Counted from the first letter of the stretch, positions 25,680 to 36,009 are shown. The stretch is DNA of 64,000 bases from Pseudorhodoferax aquiterrae (GCF_014652235.1 NZ_BMYK01000002.1:124001-188000), one strand, 5' to 3'. Notes: a model not told the origin generated them from the sequence alone. Made by a program: numbers and translations.

Positions 25680-26869
25680 CCGATACCGCTGCCGCGCCCC
25701 TGCCCTACGCCAACATCCGCATCGTCGAGTTCACCCACATGGTGATGGGCCCGACCTGCGGCATGCTGCTGGGCGACCTGGGCGCCGAGGTGATCAAGGT
25801 CGAACCCATCGAGGGCGACAGCACGCGCCGGCTGCTCGGCGCGGGGGCGGGCTTCTTCCCGGCCTTCAACCGCAACAAGAAGAGCATCGCGCTGGACCTG
25901 AAGCAGCCCGAGGGCCGCGAGGCCGCGCTCAAGCTCGTGGCGACGGCCGACATCGTGAGCGAGAACTTCAAGCCCGGCACCATGGCCAAGCTCGGCCTGG
26001 ACTACGCTAGCGTGAAGAAGCTGAACCCCGGCGTGGTCTACGTCAGCCACAAGGGCTTCCTGCCCGGCCCGTACGAGAACCGCACGGCGCTGGACGAAGT
26101 GGTGCAGATGATGGGCGGCCTGGCCTACATGACCGGCCGCGCAGGCGATCCGCTGCGCGCGGGCAGCAGCGTCAACGACATCATGGGCGGCATGTTCGGC
26201 GCGATCGGCGCCATGGCCGCGCTGCGCCAGCGCGAGCAGACCGGCCTGGGCTGCGAGGTGCAGTCCGCGCTGTTCGAGAACAACGTGTTCCTGGTCATGC
26301 AGCACATGATGCAGTTCGCGGCCACTGGCCGCGCGGCCAACCCCATGCCCAGCCGCATCTCGGCCTGGGCCGTCTACGACGTGTTCACCGTGAAGGACGG
26401 CGCGCAGATCTTCCTGGCCGTCGTCAGCGACAAGCAGTGGACGGTGTTCTGCCAGGCCTTCGGCCTGCAGGAGCTCCTGGCCGACCCGCGCCTGGCCAGC
26501 AACAACGACCGCGTGCTCGCGCGCGACTGGCTGATGCCCCTGCTGCGCTCGCACCTGGCCGGGCACAGCGCGGCCGAACTGGCCGCCAGGTTCGAAGCCC
26601 ACGAACTGCCGTTCGCGCCGATCGCCAAGCCGCAGGAGCTGTTCGACGACCCGCACCTGAACGCCAGTGGCGGCTTCGGCCAGCTGCGCATGAACGACGG
26701 CCAGATGGCCAAGGTGCCGCTGCTGCCCTTCACGCTGGACGGGCAGCGGCCCGGCATCCGGCTGCAGCCGCCCGCGGCCGGCGAGCATGGCGAGGCGCTG
26801 CTGCGCGAACTGGGCTACGGCGCGGCCGAGATCGCCGCGCTGCGCGCGCGCGGCATCACCGCAGGCTGA
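25676..26869 (+). CDS. CoA transferase, family III, coupled to a two-component system
   Basis: Encodes 397 residues of a CaiB/BaiF family III CoA transferase. N-terminal family patterns are IRIVEFTHMVMGP and LGAEVIKVEP. The candidate catalytic Asp is in SSVNDIMGG. It starts at an ATGA overlap with the kinase stop, so it is translated with the regulators. It is only distantly similar to the CoA transferase at 13629-14774. Its stop overlaps the convergent SBP1 gene by 14 bases. It may activate the acid that the kinase senses, but that is inference. Confidence 0.87.
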   Translation: MTDTAAAPLPYANIRIVEFTHMVMGPTCGMLLGDLGAEVIKVEPIEGDSTRRLLGAGAGFFPAFNRNKKSIALDLKQPEGREAALKLVATADIVSENFKPGTMAKLGLDYASVKKLNPGVVYVSHKGFLPGPYENRTALDEVVQMMGGLAYMTGRAGDPLRAGSSVNDIMGGMFGAIGAMAALRQREQTGLGCEVQSALFENNVFLVMQHMMQFAATGRAANPMPSRISAWAVYDVFTVKDGAQIFLAVVSDKQWTVFCQAFGLQELLADPRLASNNDRVLARDWLMPLLRSHLAGHSAAELAARFEAHELPFAPIAKPQELFDDPHLNASGGFGQLRMNDGQMAKVPLLPFTLDGQRPGIRLQPPAAGEHGEALLRELGYGAAEIAALRARGITAG

Positions 26870-27989
26870 CGAAGGCGCCGCCCTCCACCACGACGAAGTG
26901 CAGCGGCGGCCGGCTGTCGCCGAAGCGGTCGATCGCGATGGCGCGTTGCAGGCCCTGGTAGGGGCCGTGGCGCAGCACGGCCTCTTTGAGGCTTTCGCCG
27001 CGCTCTGCACGTTCCATGGCCTGCGCCAGCACCATGACGGCATCGTAGGAGCCCAGCGCGCCGAAGCCAGGCTCGCGCTCGTAGCGCGCGCGGTAGCTGC
27101 GCTGGAACGCCTGGTAGCGCGCCGTGCGGTCCGAGGGGTCGTAGGGCAAGGCCGTCAGCAGGCCTTCGACCGCGCGCCCGCCCAGTTCGAGCAGTGCGTC
27201 GGCGGCGGCCCATTCGGCCGCGGCCAGCGGCACAGCGGAACCCTGCTTGCGCACCTGCTGGGCGAGCAGCGCCGCATCGGCACCGCGGCCGATGAACAGC
27301 AGCGCGTCGGACGGGTGCCGCAGCAGCGCGCGCGCCACGGCGCTGGACGACAGCGCGGGCCCGGAGACGTAGGCCACCTCTGCCGCCACCTGTCCACCCA
27401 GGGCCGCCAGGCTGATGCGGAAGGCGCTCAGCCAGGGACCGGAATAGGCCGCGTTGGCCTGGTCGAAGGCCACCGCCACGCGCCGCTGGCCGCGCCCGAC
27501 CAGCAGCTCGGCGTAGGCCCGCGCGGAGTCGGCCAGCGCACCGTTCAGACGGATGAAGTGGTCGTCGCGGCCGCCGAGTTCGGGCGCGTTGGCCGTCGGG
27601 CTCACGAGCAAGGTGCCGGCGGCATCGGCCTGCGGCAGCACGGCCAGCGCCTGGGTGCTCGTGAACGGACCGACCACGGCCCGCACGCGGGCCGACAGCA
27701 GCGCGGCGGCCATGGCCTGGGCGTGGTCCTTGTCGAGGGCGATGTCGCGCACGACCAGTTCCAGCGGGCGCCCGTGCACGCCGCCGGCGCGGTTGAGCTC
27801 CTCCACGGCCAGCATGGCACCGTTGCGCCCGTCCTCGCTCACGCTGAAGCCCTGGGTCGCCGCGCCGCCCAGGAAGCCGATGCGCACCGGCGTGCCGCCG
27901 TTGCAGGCCGCCAGGGCTGCAGCGGCCAGGAACACCATGCGGCACATCCAGGACCGCATGTGGCGCAGGTGTGCGGCGCGGCACGTCAT
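26856..27989 (-). CDS. SBP1: lipoprotein substrate-binding protein of the LivJ type (Peripla_BP_6-like), receptor candidate
   Basis: Encodes 377 residues. The N-terminus is a lipoprotein signal with LAAC (Cys29 from the first Met). The rest is a two-lobe binding protein of the branched-chain amino acid type (PVRIGFLGGA at the mature start, VVGPFTSTQALAV and LLVSPTAN in lobe 1). The tail ends VLRHGPYQGLQRAI then DRFGD, shared with SBP2 and SBP3. No permease or ATPase gene is nearby, and it overlaps the HK1 gene by ATGA, so a sensory role with HK1 is inferred. A second ATG ten codons later is a possible start. The ligand is unknown. Confidence 0.82.
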   Translation of the reverse strand: MTCRAAHLRHMRSWMCRMVFLAAAALAACNGGTPVRIGFLGGAATQGFSVSEDGRNGAMLAVEELNRAGGVHGRPLELVVRDIALDKDHAQAMAAALLSARVRAVVGPFTSTQALAVLPQADAAGTLLVSPTANAPELGGRDDHFIRLNGALADSARAYAELLVGRGQRRVAVAFDQANAAYSGPWLSAFRISLAALGGQVAAEVAYVSGPALSSSAVARALLRHPSDALLFIGRGADAALLAQQVRKQGSAVPLAAAEWAAADALLELGGRAVEGLLTALPYDPSDRTARYQAFQRSYRARYEREPGFGALGSYDAVMVLAQAMERAERGESLKEAVLRHGPYQGLQRAIAIDRFGDSRPPLHFVVVEGGAFVSLR

Positions 27990-30340
27990 GGCGACGTCGT
28001 CCTAGAACCGGCGACGGTGTCGGCGGGCCGGTTGTGCCCGCCCGTGCGCGGGGCATCGGTCGGCAGGCGCAGCACGAAGCTGGCGCCGGCACCGAGGACG
28101 CTGTGCACGGTCAGCGTGCCCCCCAGCACATTGACCACTGCGTTGTAGCTGATGTGCAGACCCAGCCCGGTGCCGCCACGCCCCATGCGCGTGGTCATGA
28201 AGGGCTCGAAGATGCGGTCGATGTGCTCGGGCGCGATGCCCCTGCCGTCGTCCTGCACGTGCAGCCAGACCCAGCCCTCGTCCTCGCGGCCGGCCGAGAT
28301 CCGCACCGTGCCGTGGTCGCGCCCGTCGAAGCCGTGCAGCACCGCGTTCTGGATCAGGTTGCCGATGGTCTGGCCCAGCGCGCCGGGGTAGCTGTCCAGC
28401 ACCAGACCGCTGGCCGGCACGTCCACCTCGATGCGGTAAGGCGTGCGGTGAAAGCTCGGGCGCAGGCTCACCACCATCTCGTGCACCACCTCGCCGACCT
28501 CGAAGCGCCGGCGCTGCGCGCTGGTCTGGTCCACCGCCACCTGCTTGAAGCTGTGGACCAGCTCGGCCGCGCGACGCAGGTTGCGCCCCGCGATGTCCAC
28601 GCCCTGCGCGATGCTCTCCAGCATCTGGTCCAGCGCGCTGCGCCGCACGCCCGAGCGCATCGCCTCTTGGAAACCGCGCAAGGCATCGCCCATCGCGCTG
28701 ACGGCCATCACGCCGTTGCCCAGCGGCGTGTTCAGTTCGTGCGCCACGCCGGCCACCAGGCCGCCCAGCGCCGCCATCTTCTCGGCCTGGACCAGGTCGT
28801 CCTGCGCCGCGCGCAGCTGCTCCACCGTCCGGGACAGCGCGGCGTTGGCGCCGGCCAGGGCCTCGGTGCGTTGCTGCACCCGGCTCTCGAGCTGCTGGTT
28901 CAACTCGCGCAGCTCGCGCTCGACGAGGCGCATCGGGCCCACGTCCATGGTGGCCCAGACCATCAGCCGTGCGCTGGGCAACTGGGCCCGCCGGGCATGC
29001 AGGCTGACCTGCACGGGGCTGCCGTCGCTGCGGCGCAGGCACAGGTCGCCGACCGGTTCGCCGCGCTCGATGGTGCCGCGCAGGCCCGCGCGCAGCTGCG
29101 GGTCGGCCAGCAGGCCGAGCTCCCGCGGAAGCCGCTGCAGCACGTCCTCGCGGCGGTAGCGGAACTCCTTGCACCAGGCCCGGTTGACGTCCAGCAGGCG
29201 GTCGTCGTCGTCGGTGTCGCTCACGGCCATCGGCACCGGCGAGGCGTGGAAGATCGCCTGCGACTTGCGCTCCCGCGCCTGCAGCGCACCGGTCAGGGAT
29301 TCCAGGTCGCAGGCCAGCCGGTTGAATTCCGCCACCGAGCTGCGCGGCCAGGGATCCTCGCCGTCGTTGCCGCTGCCGCTGCGGTCGGCGCGTTCGATGA
29401 TGCGGTCCAGCGGGCGCGCCATGCGCGTGGCCCAGAACGGCGCCACCAGCAGCGCGATCACCAGGCTGCCGAGCAGCACGGCGACCACGGACAGCACCAG
29501 CGTGCGCACCTGGGGATGGGCCCATCCGACCGGCATGCGGCCGACGAAGTACCAGTCGAGCGCGGCCGAATGCGAGACCGTGGCGTGGAACTGCGTGCCC
29601 CCGTGCTCGAAGCGCTCCACGGGTGGCTGCTCGCGCAGCATGCCGCGCATCAGCGGCCAGTTGCGGATGTTGAGCGTGCCGACATCCTGGCCCTGCTGGC
29701 TGTCGGCGATGATCTCGCCGGTGCGGTCGACCACCCATACCGACGCGGCGCGCGTGCCCGCCGCCACCCGCACGGCATCGACGAGCGCGCCCAGCTGCAC
29801 CTCGGCCAGCAGCACGTCGCCGTGCCGGTCGCTCAAGGCCACCCCCACGGTGGACCGGCCGTCCAGCACCGACACATGGGTGCCGCGCCAGACCAGCGTC
29901 GGCCGGCCGGCGACCGCGCGGAACAGCGGGTCGGCCGACAGGTCGCTGCCCAGCACATCCTCACGCTGGTGGCGCAGCGCGGGCGGCAGGCCCGCCGCGA
30001 CCACGCGCCCCTGCGGCGACAGGCGGTAGATGGCGCGCAGCACGCGGCCATCGCCCACGCCCTGGTCCAGCACCGCATCGGCGGTCTGCGGTGGCGCCGC
30101 ATCGATCAGCGCTTCCAGCAGCGCAAGCCGGCGCCGCTGCGCCTGCAGCACCAGTTCCATGCGGGCCCGCATCTCGGCCACCTCGCGCTGCTGCGCGGCG
30201 TGGCTGCGGGCCTCGATGCGCGGAACCTGGTAGGCCAGCAGGCCGCCCAGCACGAGCACGAAGGTCAGCAGCATGGCCACCACCAGCAGCGCGGCCAGGT
30301 GGCTGCGCAGGCGCAGGACGGGCCAGGCCGGGCGCTTCAT
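27986..30340 (-). CDS. HK1: membrane histidine kinase with dCACHE-like sensor and PAS domain
   Basis: Encodes 784 residues. A TM helix (about 14-37) and a second (about 280-303) flank a 240-residue periplasmic domain of dCACHE type (VWVVDRTGEIIADS near its distal part). A HAMP-like stretch, a PAS domain (about 355-470), a coiled coil, HisKA and HATPase follow. The phospho-acceptor is His534 in GVAHELNTPLGN, the N box Asn is about 665, and the G boxes are DDGRG (697-701) and GTGLGLH (723-729). There is no receiver or Hpt domain, so it should phosphorylate a separate regulator, most likely RR1. Both ends overlap neighbours by ATGA. Confidence 0.88.
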   Translation of the reverse strand: MKRPAWPVLRLRSHLAALLVVAMLLTFVLVLGGLLAYQVPRIEARSHAAQQREVAEMRARMELVLQAQRRRLALLEALIDAAPPQTADAVLDQGVGDGRVLRAIYRLSPQGRVVAAGLPPALRHQREDVLGSDLSADPLFRAVAGRPTLVWRGTHVSVLDGRSTVGVALSDRHGDVLLAEVQLGALVDAVRVAAGTRAASVWVVDRTGEIIADSQQGQDVGTLNIRNWPLMRGMLREQPPVERFEHGGTQFHATVSHSAALDWYFVGRMPVGWAHPQVRTLVLSVVAVLLGSLVIALLVAPFWATRMARPLDRIIERADRSGSGNDGEDPWPRSSVAEFNRLACDLESLTGALQARERKSQAIFHASPVPMAVSDTDDDDRLLDVNRAWCKEFRYRREDVLQRLPRELGLLADPQLRAGLRGTIERGEPVGDLCLRRSDGSPVQVSLHARRAQLPSARLMVWATMDVGPMRLVERELRELNQQLESRVQQRTEALAGANAALSRTVEQLRAAQDDLVQAEKMAALGGLVAGVAHELNTPLGNGVMAVSAMGDALRGFQEAMRSGVRRSALDQMLESIAQGVDIAGRNLRRAAELVHSFKQVAVDQTSAQRRRFEVGEVVHEMVVSLRPSFHRTPYRIEVDVPASGLVLDSYPGALGQTIGNLIQNAVLHGFDGRDHGTVRISAGREDEGWVWLHVQDDGRGIAPEHIDRIFEPFMTTRMGRGGTGLGLHISYNAVVNVLGGTLTVHSVLGAGASFVLRLPTDAPRTGGHNRPADTVAGSRTTSP

Positions 30341-31449
30341 GGCAGCGGCTCGAAGCGGCCGCCTTGCACGACCCGGAAATACGCCTGGCGCGCGGCATCA
30401 CCGAAGCGGTCGAAGGCGATGCTCTGCTGCAGGCCTTGGTAGGGGCCCTGGCGCAGCACGGCGTTGCGGGCCGATTCGCCCGGCCGCGCCTGCGCCAGCG
30501 CGCGCGCCACCACGGTCATCGCGTCGTAGGCGGCGATGCTGCGGTAGTTGGGTTCGGTGCCGAAGCGCGCCACATAGGCTTGGTGGAAGCCGCGGTAGGC
30601 GGCGCCCTCGTCGTCCAGCCGCGCGGCGGATGCCAGCACCAGGCCCTCCACGGCGCTGCCGCCCGCCTCCAGCAGCGAGCGGTCCTCGGCCCAGTCCGGG
30701 GCCACCATCGGCAGCTTCGCATGCAGCTTGGCCGCCTGCTGGGCCAGCCGCGCCGCGTCCACGCCATTGGCCACGAACACCAGGCCGTCGGGGCCGGCGG
30801 CCAGCAGCGTGCGCACCGCGGCGTAGGCCGTCGGATCCGCGGCCACGCCGAACTCGGTGTCCGCCACGATGTGCCCGCCCAGGGCCGTGAAGGCCTGCAC
30901 GAAGGCATCGCGCCAGCCGCCGTTGTTGCTGGCATTGCGCATGTCGGTGGCCAGCGCCAGCCGGCGGTGGCCGCGCGCATGCAGCATGCCGGCGTAGTCG
31001 CTGGCGCTCGCGCGCGTGCTGCGGTTCAGCAGCAGCAGCTGGTCGTCGCGTTCCCTGAGCGCCGCGTCGGTGGAGGTGGGGCACAGCAACAGCACGCCGG
31101 CCGCGTCGAACAGCGGCAGCATGCGGGCCGCGACGGGGCTGGAGAACGGGCCGATGACCAGCGCCACGCCGGCATCGCGCAGCGCGCGCACCGCCGCGGC
31201 CTCGGTCGCGGGCGTGGCGCCGCTGTCGCGCACCAGCAGTTCGACCGGCCGCCCGCCGATGCCGCCGCCGGCGTTGAGCCTCTCGGCCGCCAGCAGCGCG
31301 CCGTTGCGCCCGTCCACGTTGAAACGGGCATTGCGGCCGCTGAAATCGGCCAGCAGGCCGATGCGCACCGGCGCCGCGGGCATGCACCCGGCCAGCAGCG
31401 CCAGCGCCAGGCAGGTGGCGACCCGGCACGCGTTCAGGGCAGCAGCCAT
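30337..31449 (-). CDS. SBP2: lipoprotein substrate-binding protein of the LivJ type
   Basis: Encodes 370 residues. The chosen ATG gives a short basic segment, a hydrophobic stretch (TCLALALLAGC) and a lipobox Cys near residue 22. The two-lobe binding fold begins at PVRIGLLADFSG. It is clearly homologous to SBP1 and SBP3 (tail VLRQGPYQGLQQSIAFDRFGD-like), but its ligand-facing segments differ strongly. It overlaps the end of the HK2 gene by 16 bases and the start of HK1 by ATGA. An upstream in-frame ATG would destroy the signal peptide layout. The ligand is unknown. Confidence 0.82.
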   Translation of the reverse strand: MAAALNACRVATCLALALLAGCMPAAPVRIGLLADFSGRNARFNVDGRNGALLAAERLNAGGGIGGRPVELLVRDSGATPATEAAAVRALRDAGVALVIGPFSSPVAARMLPLFDAAGVLLLCPTSTDAALRERDDQLLLLNRSTRASASDYAGMLHARGHRRLALATDMRNASNNGGWRDAFVQAFTALGGHIVADTEFGVAADPTAYAAVRTLLAAGPDGLVFVANGVDAARLAQQAAKLHAKLPMVAPDWAEDRSLLEAGGSAVEGLVLASAARLDDEGAAYRGFHQAYVARFGTEPNYRSIAAYDAMTVVARALAQARPGESARNAVLRQGPYQGLQQSIAFDRFGDAARQAYFRVVQGGRFEPLP

Positions 31450-33785
31450 CCGGAGTCCTTGGGCGCGTCCGGCGCGACGACCGGCAGGCGCATCGCGAAG
31501 CACGCCCCCTGGCCCATCACGCTGTCCACCGTGAGCGTCCCGCCCAGCAGCTTGGTCACCGCGTTGGAGGCGATGTGCAGCCCCAGGCCGCCGCCGCCAT
31601 GTCCCGTCCGGGTCGTGACGAAGGGCTCGAAGAGGCGGTCGAGCTGCCCGGCCGCGATGCCGCGCCCGTCGTCGACCACATGCAGCCAGATGCGCCCGTC
31701 GCCGCCGGGCCGGTCCTCGCGCCCTGCCGTGATGCGCACCGTGCCGCGCGTGCGGCCTTCGAAGCCGTGCACGACCGCGTTCTCGATCAGGTGGCCCAGC
31801 GCCTGGCCCAGCGCGCCGGGATAGCTGTCCATGCGCAAGCCGCTGGCCGGCACGTCCACCTCGATGCGCCAGGGCTGGCTGGCGAAGCTGGGCTTGAGGC
31901 TCACCACCATCTCGTGCACCACCTCGCTGAGCTCGAAGCTGCGCCGCTGTGCGCTGGTCTGGTCCACCGCCACCTGTTTGAAGCTGTGCACCAGCTCGGC
32001 CGCGCGCCGCAGGTTGCGCCCTGCGATGGCCACGCCCTGGCCCAGGCTCTCGACCAGCTGGACCAGGTCGCGCCGCCGCAGGCCCTCCTGCGCGGCCGCC
32101 TGGAAGCTGCGCGTGGCGTCGCCCATCGCGCTGACGGCCATCACGCCGTTGCCCAGCGGGGTATGGAGCTCGTGCGCGACGCCGGCGACCAGCTTGCCCA
32201 GCGCCGCCATCTTCTCGGCGCGCACCAGTTCACGCTGGGCCGCGCGCAGGCGGGCGGCGGTCTGCGACAGCTCGGCATTGGAGCGGCCCAGCGCCTCGGT
32301 GCGCTGCTGCACGGAGGCCTCCAGCTGCCGGTTCAGGCCGCGCAGCTGCTGCTGCATGCGGCGCATGGGGCCGATGTCGATGCTGGCCCAGATCAGCCAG
32401 CGCTCGCCGCCCACGCTGGCGCGCCGGCCATAGATCTGGCACAGCATCGTCTCGCCGTTGGCGCGCCGCAGCCGGCCTTCGCCGACCAGGCCGTCGTCCT
32501 GCAGGCGGGCGACCAGCTCGGCGCTTTCGGCTGCGGTGAACAGGCCGAGTTCCACGCCGGTGCGGCCGATGACATCCTCCCGGCGGTGCTGCAAGGCCTG
32601 GCACCAGGCTTCGTTGGCATCGAGCAGGCGCATGCCGTGGTCGGCATCGGTCACCGCCATCGGCACCGGCGCGGCGTTGAAGATGGCCAGGAAGGTCAGC
32701 TCGCGCTCGCGCAGCGCGACGGCCATGGCCGCCAGGTGGCGCGAGAGCCGGTCGTACTCCGCGACCCGACAGTCCGGACCGGCCGGCCTGTCCGGGCCGG
32801 CCGGGCTGGCGCCGCGCATGGTCTGCGTGGCCCGCGCGACGATGGTCTGCAGCGGCCGCGCCAGATAGCCGGCCCAGAACGGTGCCATCAGCAGTCCGAT
32901 GCCCAGGCTGGCGAAGAAGGCCACGCCGACGCCCAGCACCAGATTGCTCACGTCCGCGTTGGCCAGACCGACCGGCGCATGGCCGATGAAGTACCAGCCC
33001 AGGGCCGGCGAGTGCGCGGTCGCCACCCGGAACGCCCCGGCCGGGAAGGGGAAGATCCGGCTGCCGTCGCTGCCCTCGCGCACCGCCTGCATCAGCGGCC
33101 AGTTGCGGATGTTGACCTTGCCCGCGTCGCGGCCGCCGACGGTGTCGGCGATGATCTCGCCGTCGGGGTCGACCACCCAGACCGAGGACGGGCTTGCGCC
33201 GGCCGCCGTGTCCATGGTGTCCAGCAGCGTGCCGATCGGAACCTCGGCGAGCAGCGTTTCGCCGGCCGGCGAACGGTAGGCCAGCCCGGCGGTCAGGCGG
33301 CCGGTCAGCACCGAGAGGTAGCGGCCGCTCCAGACCACGCCCGGCCCGGGGCCGAGCGCGCGCAGCAGGCTGCTGCCGGACAGGTCGCTGCCCAGCAGGT
33401 CGCCGCGCCGCGCGCGCAGGGACTCGGGCAGGCCGACGGCGGTCACGCGGCCCTGCGGCGAGACGCGGAAGACCGCGCTCAGCATGGCGCCGTCGTCCAC
33501 GCCCTCGTCCAGCACCCTGTCGGCATGTGCCGCAGCCGGGCCTTGCAGCAGCGCGGCCAGCAGCTCCAGCCGGTCCTGCCGCGTGCCCAGCAGCAGCTCC
33601 ATGCGCGCACCGAGTTCCTGCACCTCGTGGAGCAGGGACTGCTGGCTCTCGCGCTCCAGGCCCGGGATCCGGTAGGCCAGTACGGCGCCGCCGGCCAGCA
33701 CCAGCGTCAGCAGCATGCTCGTCAGCAACAGGGCCGACAGGTGGCTGCGCAGCGTCCAGACGCCCCAACGGCCGCGGGCCAGCAT
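31434..33785 (-). CDS. HK2: membrane histidine kinase paralog
   Basis: Encodes 783 residues with the same layout as HK1: TM near 16-38, dCACHE-like periplasmic domain, TM near 281-303, HAMP-like region, PAS, HisKA and HATPase. The phospho-acceptor is His538. The residue three positions after it is His rather than the Asn found in HK1, HK3 and HK4 (HELHTPLGN against HELNTPLGN). The N box reads HLIENAV, keeping the key Asn, and the G boxes are DDGRGI and GGGGLGLHI. The ATG at MLARGRWG starts the aligned N-terminus; the frame extends further upstream without support. It begins seven bases after the RR1 stop. Confidence 0.87.
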   Translation of the reverse strand: MLARGRWGVWTLRSHLSALLLTSMLLTLVLAGGAVLAYRIPGLERESQQSLLHEVQELGARMELLLGTRQDRLELLAALLQGPAAAHADRVLDEGVDDGAMLSAVFRVSPQGRVTAVGLPESLRARRGDLLGSDLSGSSLLRALGPGPGVVWSGRYLSVLTGRLTAGLAYRSPAGETLLAEVPIGTLLDTMDTAAGASPSSVWVVDPDGEIIADTVGGRDAGKVNIRNWPLMQAVREGSDGSRIFPFPAGAFRVATAHSPALGWYFIGHAPVGLANADVSNLVLGVGVAFFASLGIGLLMAPFWAGYLARPLQTIVARATQTMRGASPAGPDRPAGPDCRVAEYDRLSRHLAAMAVALRERELTFLAIFNAAPVPMAVTDADHGMRLLDANEAWCQALQHRREDVIGRTGVELGLFTAAESAELVARLQDDGLVGEGRLRRANGETMLCQIYGRRASVGGERWLIWASIDIGPMRRMQQQLRGLNRQLEASVQQRTEALGRSNAELSQTAARLRAAQRELVRAEKMAALGKLVAGVAHELHTPLGNGVMAVSAMGDATRSFQAAAQEGLRRRDLVQLVESLGQGVAIAGRNLRRAAELVHSFKQVAVDQTSAQRRSFELSEVVHEMVVSLKPSFASQPWRIEVDVPASGLRMDSYPGALGQALGHLIENAVVHGFEGRTRGTVRITAGREDRPGGDGRIWLHVVDDGRGIAAGQLDRLFEPFVTTRTGHGGGGLGLHIASNAVTKLLGGTLTVDSVMGQGACFAMRLPVVAPDAPKDSGWLLP

Positions 33786-33792
33786 CAGGGGC

Positions 33793-36009
33793 TCAATCGC
33801 ATGGATGGGCGGCCAGCCAGCGGCCGAGCGCATCGAAGGCCATGGGCTTGGCGTACAGGTAGCCTTGCACCTCGTCGCAGCCCAGCTGGCGCAGCAGGCC
33901 GGCCTGGTTCGGCGTTTCCACACCTTCGGCCAGCACCTGCATGCCCAGGCGCCGGCCCAGCGGCACGATCATCTCGGCGACGCGGGCGCCGCCACCGCCG
34001 GCCTCGAGCGCCGAGACGAAGGCCCGGTCGATCTTCAAGCGGTCGGCCGGCAGGCGATCCAGGTAGGACAGCGAGGAAAAGCCGGTGCCGAAATCGTCGA
34101 TGGCCACGGCGATGCCGCGCGCCCGGATCTCGTGCAGCAGGCCTGTCACGCGCTCCAGGCCCAGCATCGCCACGGACTCGGTGATCTCCAGTTCCAGCGC
34201 CTGCGGCGGCAGCTGCGCCAGCGCCAGTGCTTCGTCGACCTGGTCCAGGAAGTCGGCTTGCGCGAATTGCAGCGGCGACACGTTGACGGCCATGCGCAGC
34301 CGGCTGTCCGGCGCGCGCAGGCGCGCCAGCGCCTGCAGCGCTGCCCGCAGCACCCAGCGGCCGATCCGCACGATCAGGCCCGACTGCTCGGCCACCGGAA
34401 CGAACTGGGCCGGCGAGACGAAGCGCCCCTCCTCGGTCTGCCAGCGCAGCAAGGCCTCGGCGCCCACCGCACGGCCGCTGGCCAAGGACAGTTGCGGCTG
34501 AAACGCCAGCTGCAGCTGCTCGCGGTCGACCGCCAGGCGCAGGTCGTGCAGCAGCCGCGTGCTTCGGCGCGTGGCCTCGCCGACTTCGGGCGAGTAGTAC
34601 TGCGCGCCGCTCTGGCCGGCGGACTTGGCCTGCTTGAGCGCGATCGCCGCGTTCTTGGCGAGGTCGGCGCCGCCGGGCTGGCCATCGTCCCAGCGCGCCA
34701 GTCCCATGGACACGGAGACCGGGCGGGCCACGCCATCGACCTCGAACGGCGGCGCCAGCAGGATGTTCAGATGCCCGGGCTCGACGGCGACTTCGGGGCC
34801 CCAGACGCCGAAAGTGTCGCCGGTGACGCGCACCAGCAGGCAGCCGGGCGGCAGGCTGCGCGCCAGGCGCTGCGCGATGGCCGCCAGCAGCTGGTCGCCG
34901 TAGGCATGGCCGAACATGTCGTTGGTGGCGGAGAAGTGGTCGACGTCGAGCAAGGCGAGCACATGGCCCCGCGCGGCGCCGGCAGCGCCGGCGGCATCGA
35001 TGTGCTCGACCAGCGCCAAGCGGTTGGGCAGGCCCAGCGAACGGTCGACGAAGGCCTGCTCGCGCAGCCGCGTGAGCAGATCCAGGTTGGCCGCGCTGAG
35101 CGCCAGGTTGGCGCACAGCACGTTCAGCAGGCGCGCGCGCACGCCGTCCGTCGGCCGGTCGGTCTCCAGCAGGATGGCCAGGTCGCGGCCCGCGCGGCCG
35201 GGCAGGAACAGGGCCAGCCGGCGGTCCGCCAGCACGTGGCGCCGCCCGCTCAGTGCGCGTTCCAGGAAGGCGGCGGCCTCGCGGTCCGGCAGTTCCCGCA
35301 GCACGCGGCCCTTCTGCGCGGCATGCACGCCGGCCGCCGCCAGCACCACCGCGTAAGCCATCTCGCTGCGCACGTCCCCCACGCACACCAGGCCTTCGGT
35401 CGGCAGGTCGAGCAGGTTCGCGGCCTCGGCGAGCGCCGCTTCGGCGAAGCCGTGCAGGTCCTCACGGACCATGAGCCGGCCACTGGCCTGAACGATCTGC
35501 TCCAGGCCGCGCCGGCCGGCCTCCACGCGCCGCAGATGCTGGTAAGAACGGATGGCCGTCGTCAGCGCCACGTACAGGCGCTCGCGCGTGAGCTCGCCCT
35601 TGGTCTTGTAATCGTTGATGTCGTAGCGGCGAATGGTCTCGATCTCGGGGGCATGGCCGGGCTGTCCGGTGTGCAGCACGATGCGCACGTGGGCCAGCCC
35701 CAGGTCGCGGCGGATGCGGTCCACGGTGACCAGGCCGGCCTGCTCCGTTTCCATGACCACGTCGAGCAGGACCACGGCGATGTCGCGCTCACGGGCCAGC
35801 AGTTCCAGCGCCGCAGCACCCGAATGGGCATGGAACAACTGCAGCGGCCGCCCTTCGATCTGCAGGCCGCGCAGGCCGTAGCGCATGCTCTCGTGCACGT
35901 CCTGCGCGTCGTCGACGATGAGGATGCGCCAGGGCCGCAGCGTGGTATCCGCCGCCGAAGGCGGCGGTTCGTCGTCGGGGACGAACTCCAGTGGATCTTC
36001 ATCGTTCAT
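33793..36009 (-). CDS. RR1: response regulator REC-DUF3369-GGDEF-like-EAL, c-di-GMP phosphodiesterase candidate
   Basis: Encodes 738 residues. The receiver has its acidic pair at 33-34 and phospho-acceptor Asp83 (LLDVVME). It leads through DYKTKGELT into a DUF3369 domain (about 150-320), a GGDEF-like domain and an EAL domain (about 490-735). The cyclase signature is TGDTF (396-400), so cyclase activity is unlikely. The EAL motif (518-520), [16 protein letters not shown] and EGVET are intact. The [10 protein letters not shown] start matches RR2 (MNDHDILEFV) and was chosen on that basis; further ATGs lie upstream. It heads the RR1-HK2-SBP2-HK1-SBP1 unit. Confidence 0.88.
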   Translation of the reverse strand: MNDEDPLEFVPDDEPPPSAADTTLRPWRILIVDDAQDVHESMRYGLRGLQIEGRPLQLFHAHSGAAALELLARERDIAVVLLDVVMETEQAGLVTVDRIRRDLGLAHVRIVLHTGQPGHAPEIETIRRYDINDYKTKGELTRERLYVALTTAIRSYQHLRRVEAGRRGLEQIVQASGRLMVREDLHGFAEAALAEAANLLDLPTEGLVCVGDVRSEMAYAVVLAAAGVHAAQKGRVLRELPDREAAAFLERALSGRRHVLADRRLALFLPGRAGRDLAILLETDRPTDGVRARLLNVLCANLALSAANLDLLTRLREQAFVDRSLGLPNRLALVEHIDAAGAAGAARGHVLALLDVDHFSATNDMFGHAYGDQLLAAIAQRLARSLPPGCLLVRVTGDTFGVWGPEVAVEPGHLNILLAPPFEVDGVARPVSVSMGLARWDDGQPGGADLAKNAAIALKQAKSAGQSGAQYYSPEVGEATRRSTRLLHDLRLAVDREQLQLAFQPQLSLASGRAVGAEALLRWQTEEGRFVSPAQFVPVAEQSGLIVRIGRWVLRAALQALARLRAPDSRLRMAVNVSPLQFAQADFLDQVDEALALAQLPPQALELEITESVAMLGLERVTGLLHEIRARGIAVAIDDFGTGFSSLSYLDRLPADRLKIDRAFVSALEAGGGGARVAEMIVPLGRRLGMQVLAEGVETPNQAGLLRQLGCDEVQGYLYAKPMAFDALGRWLAAHPCD

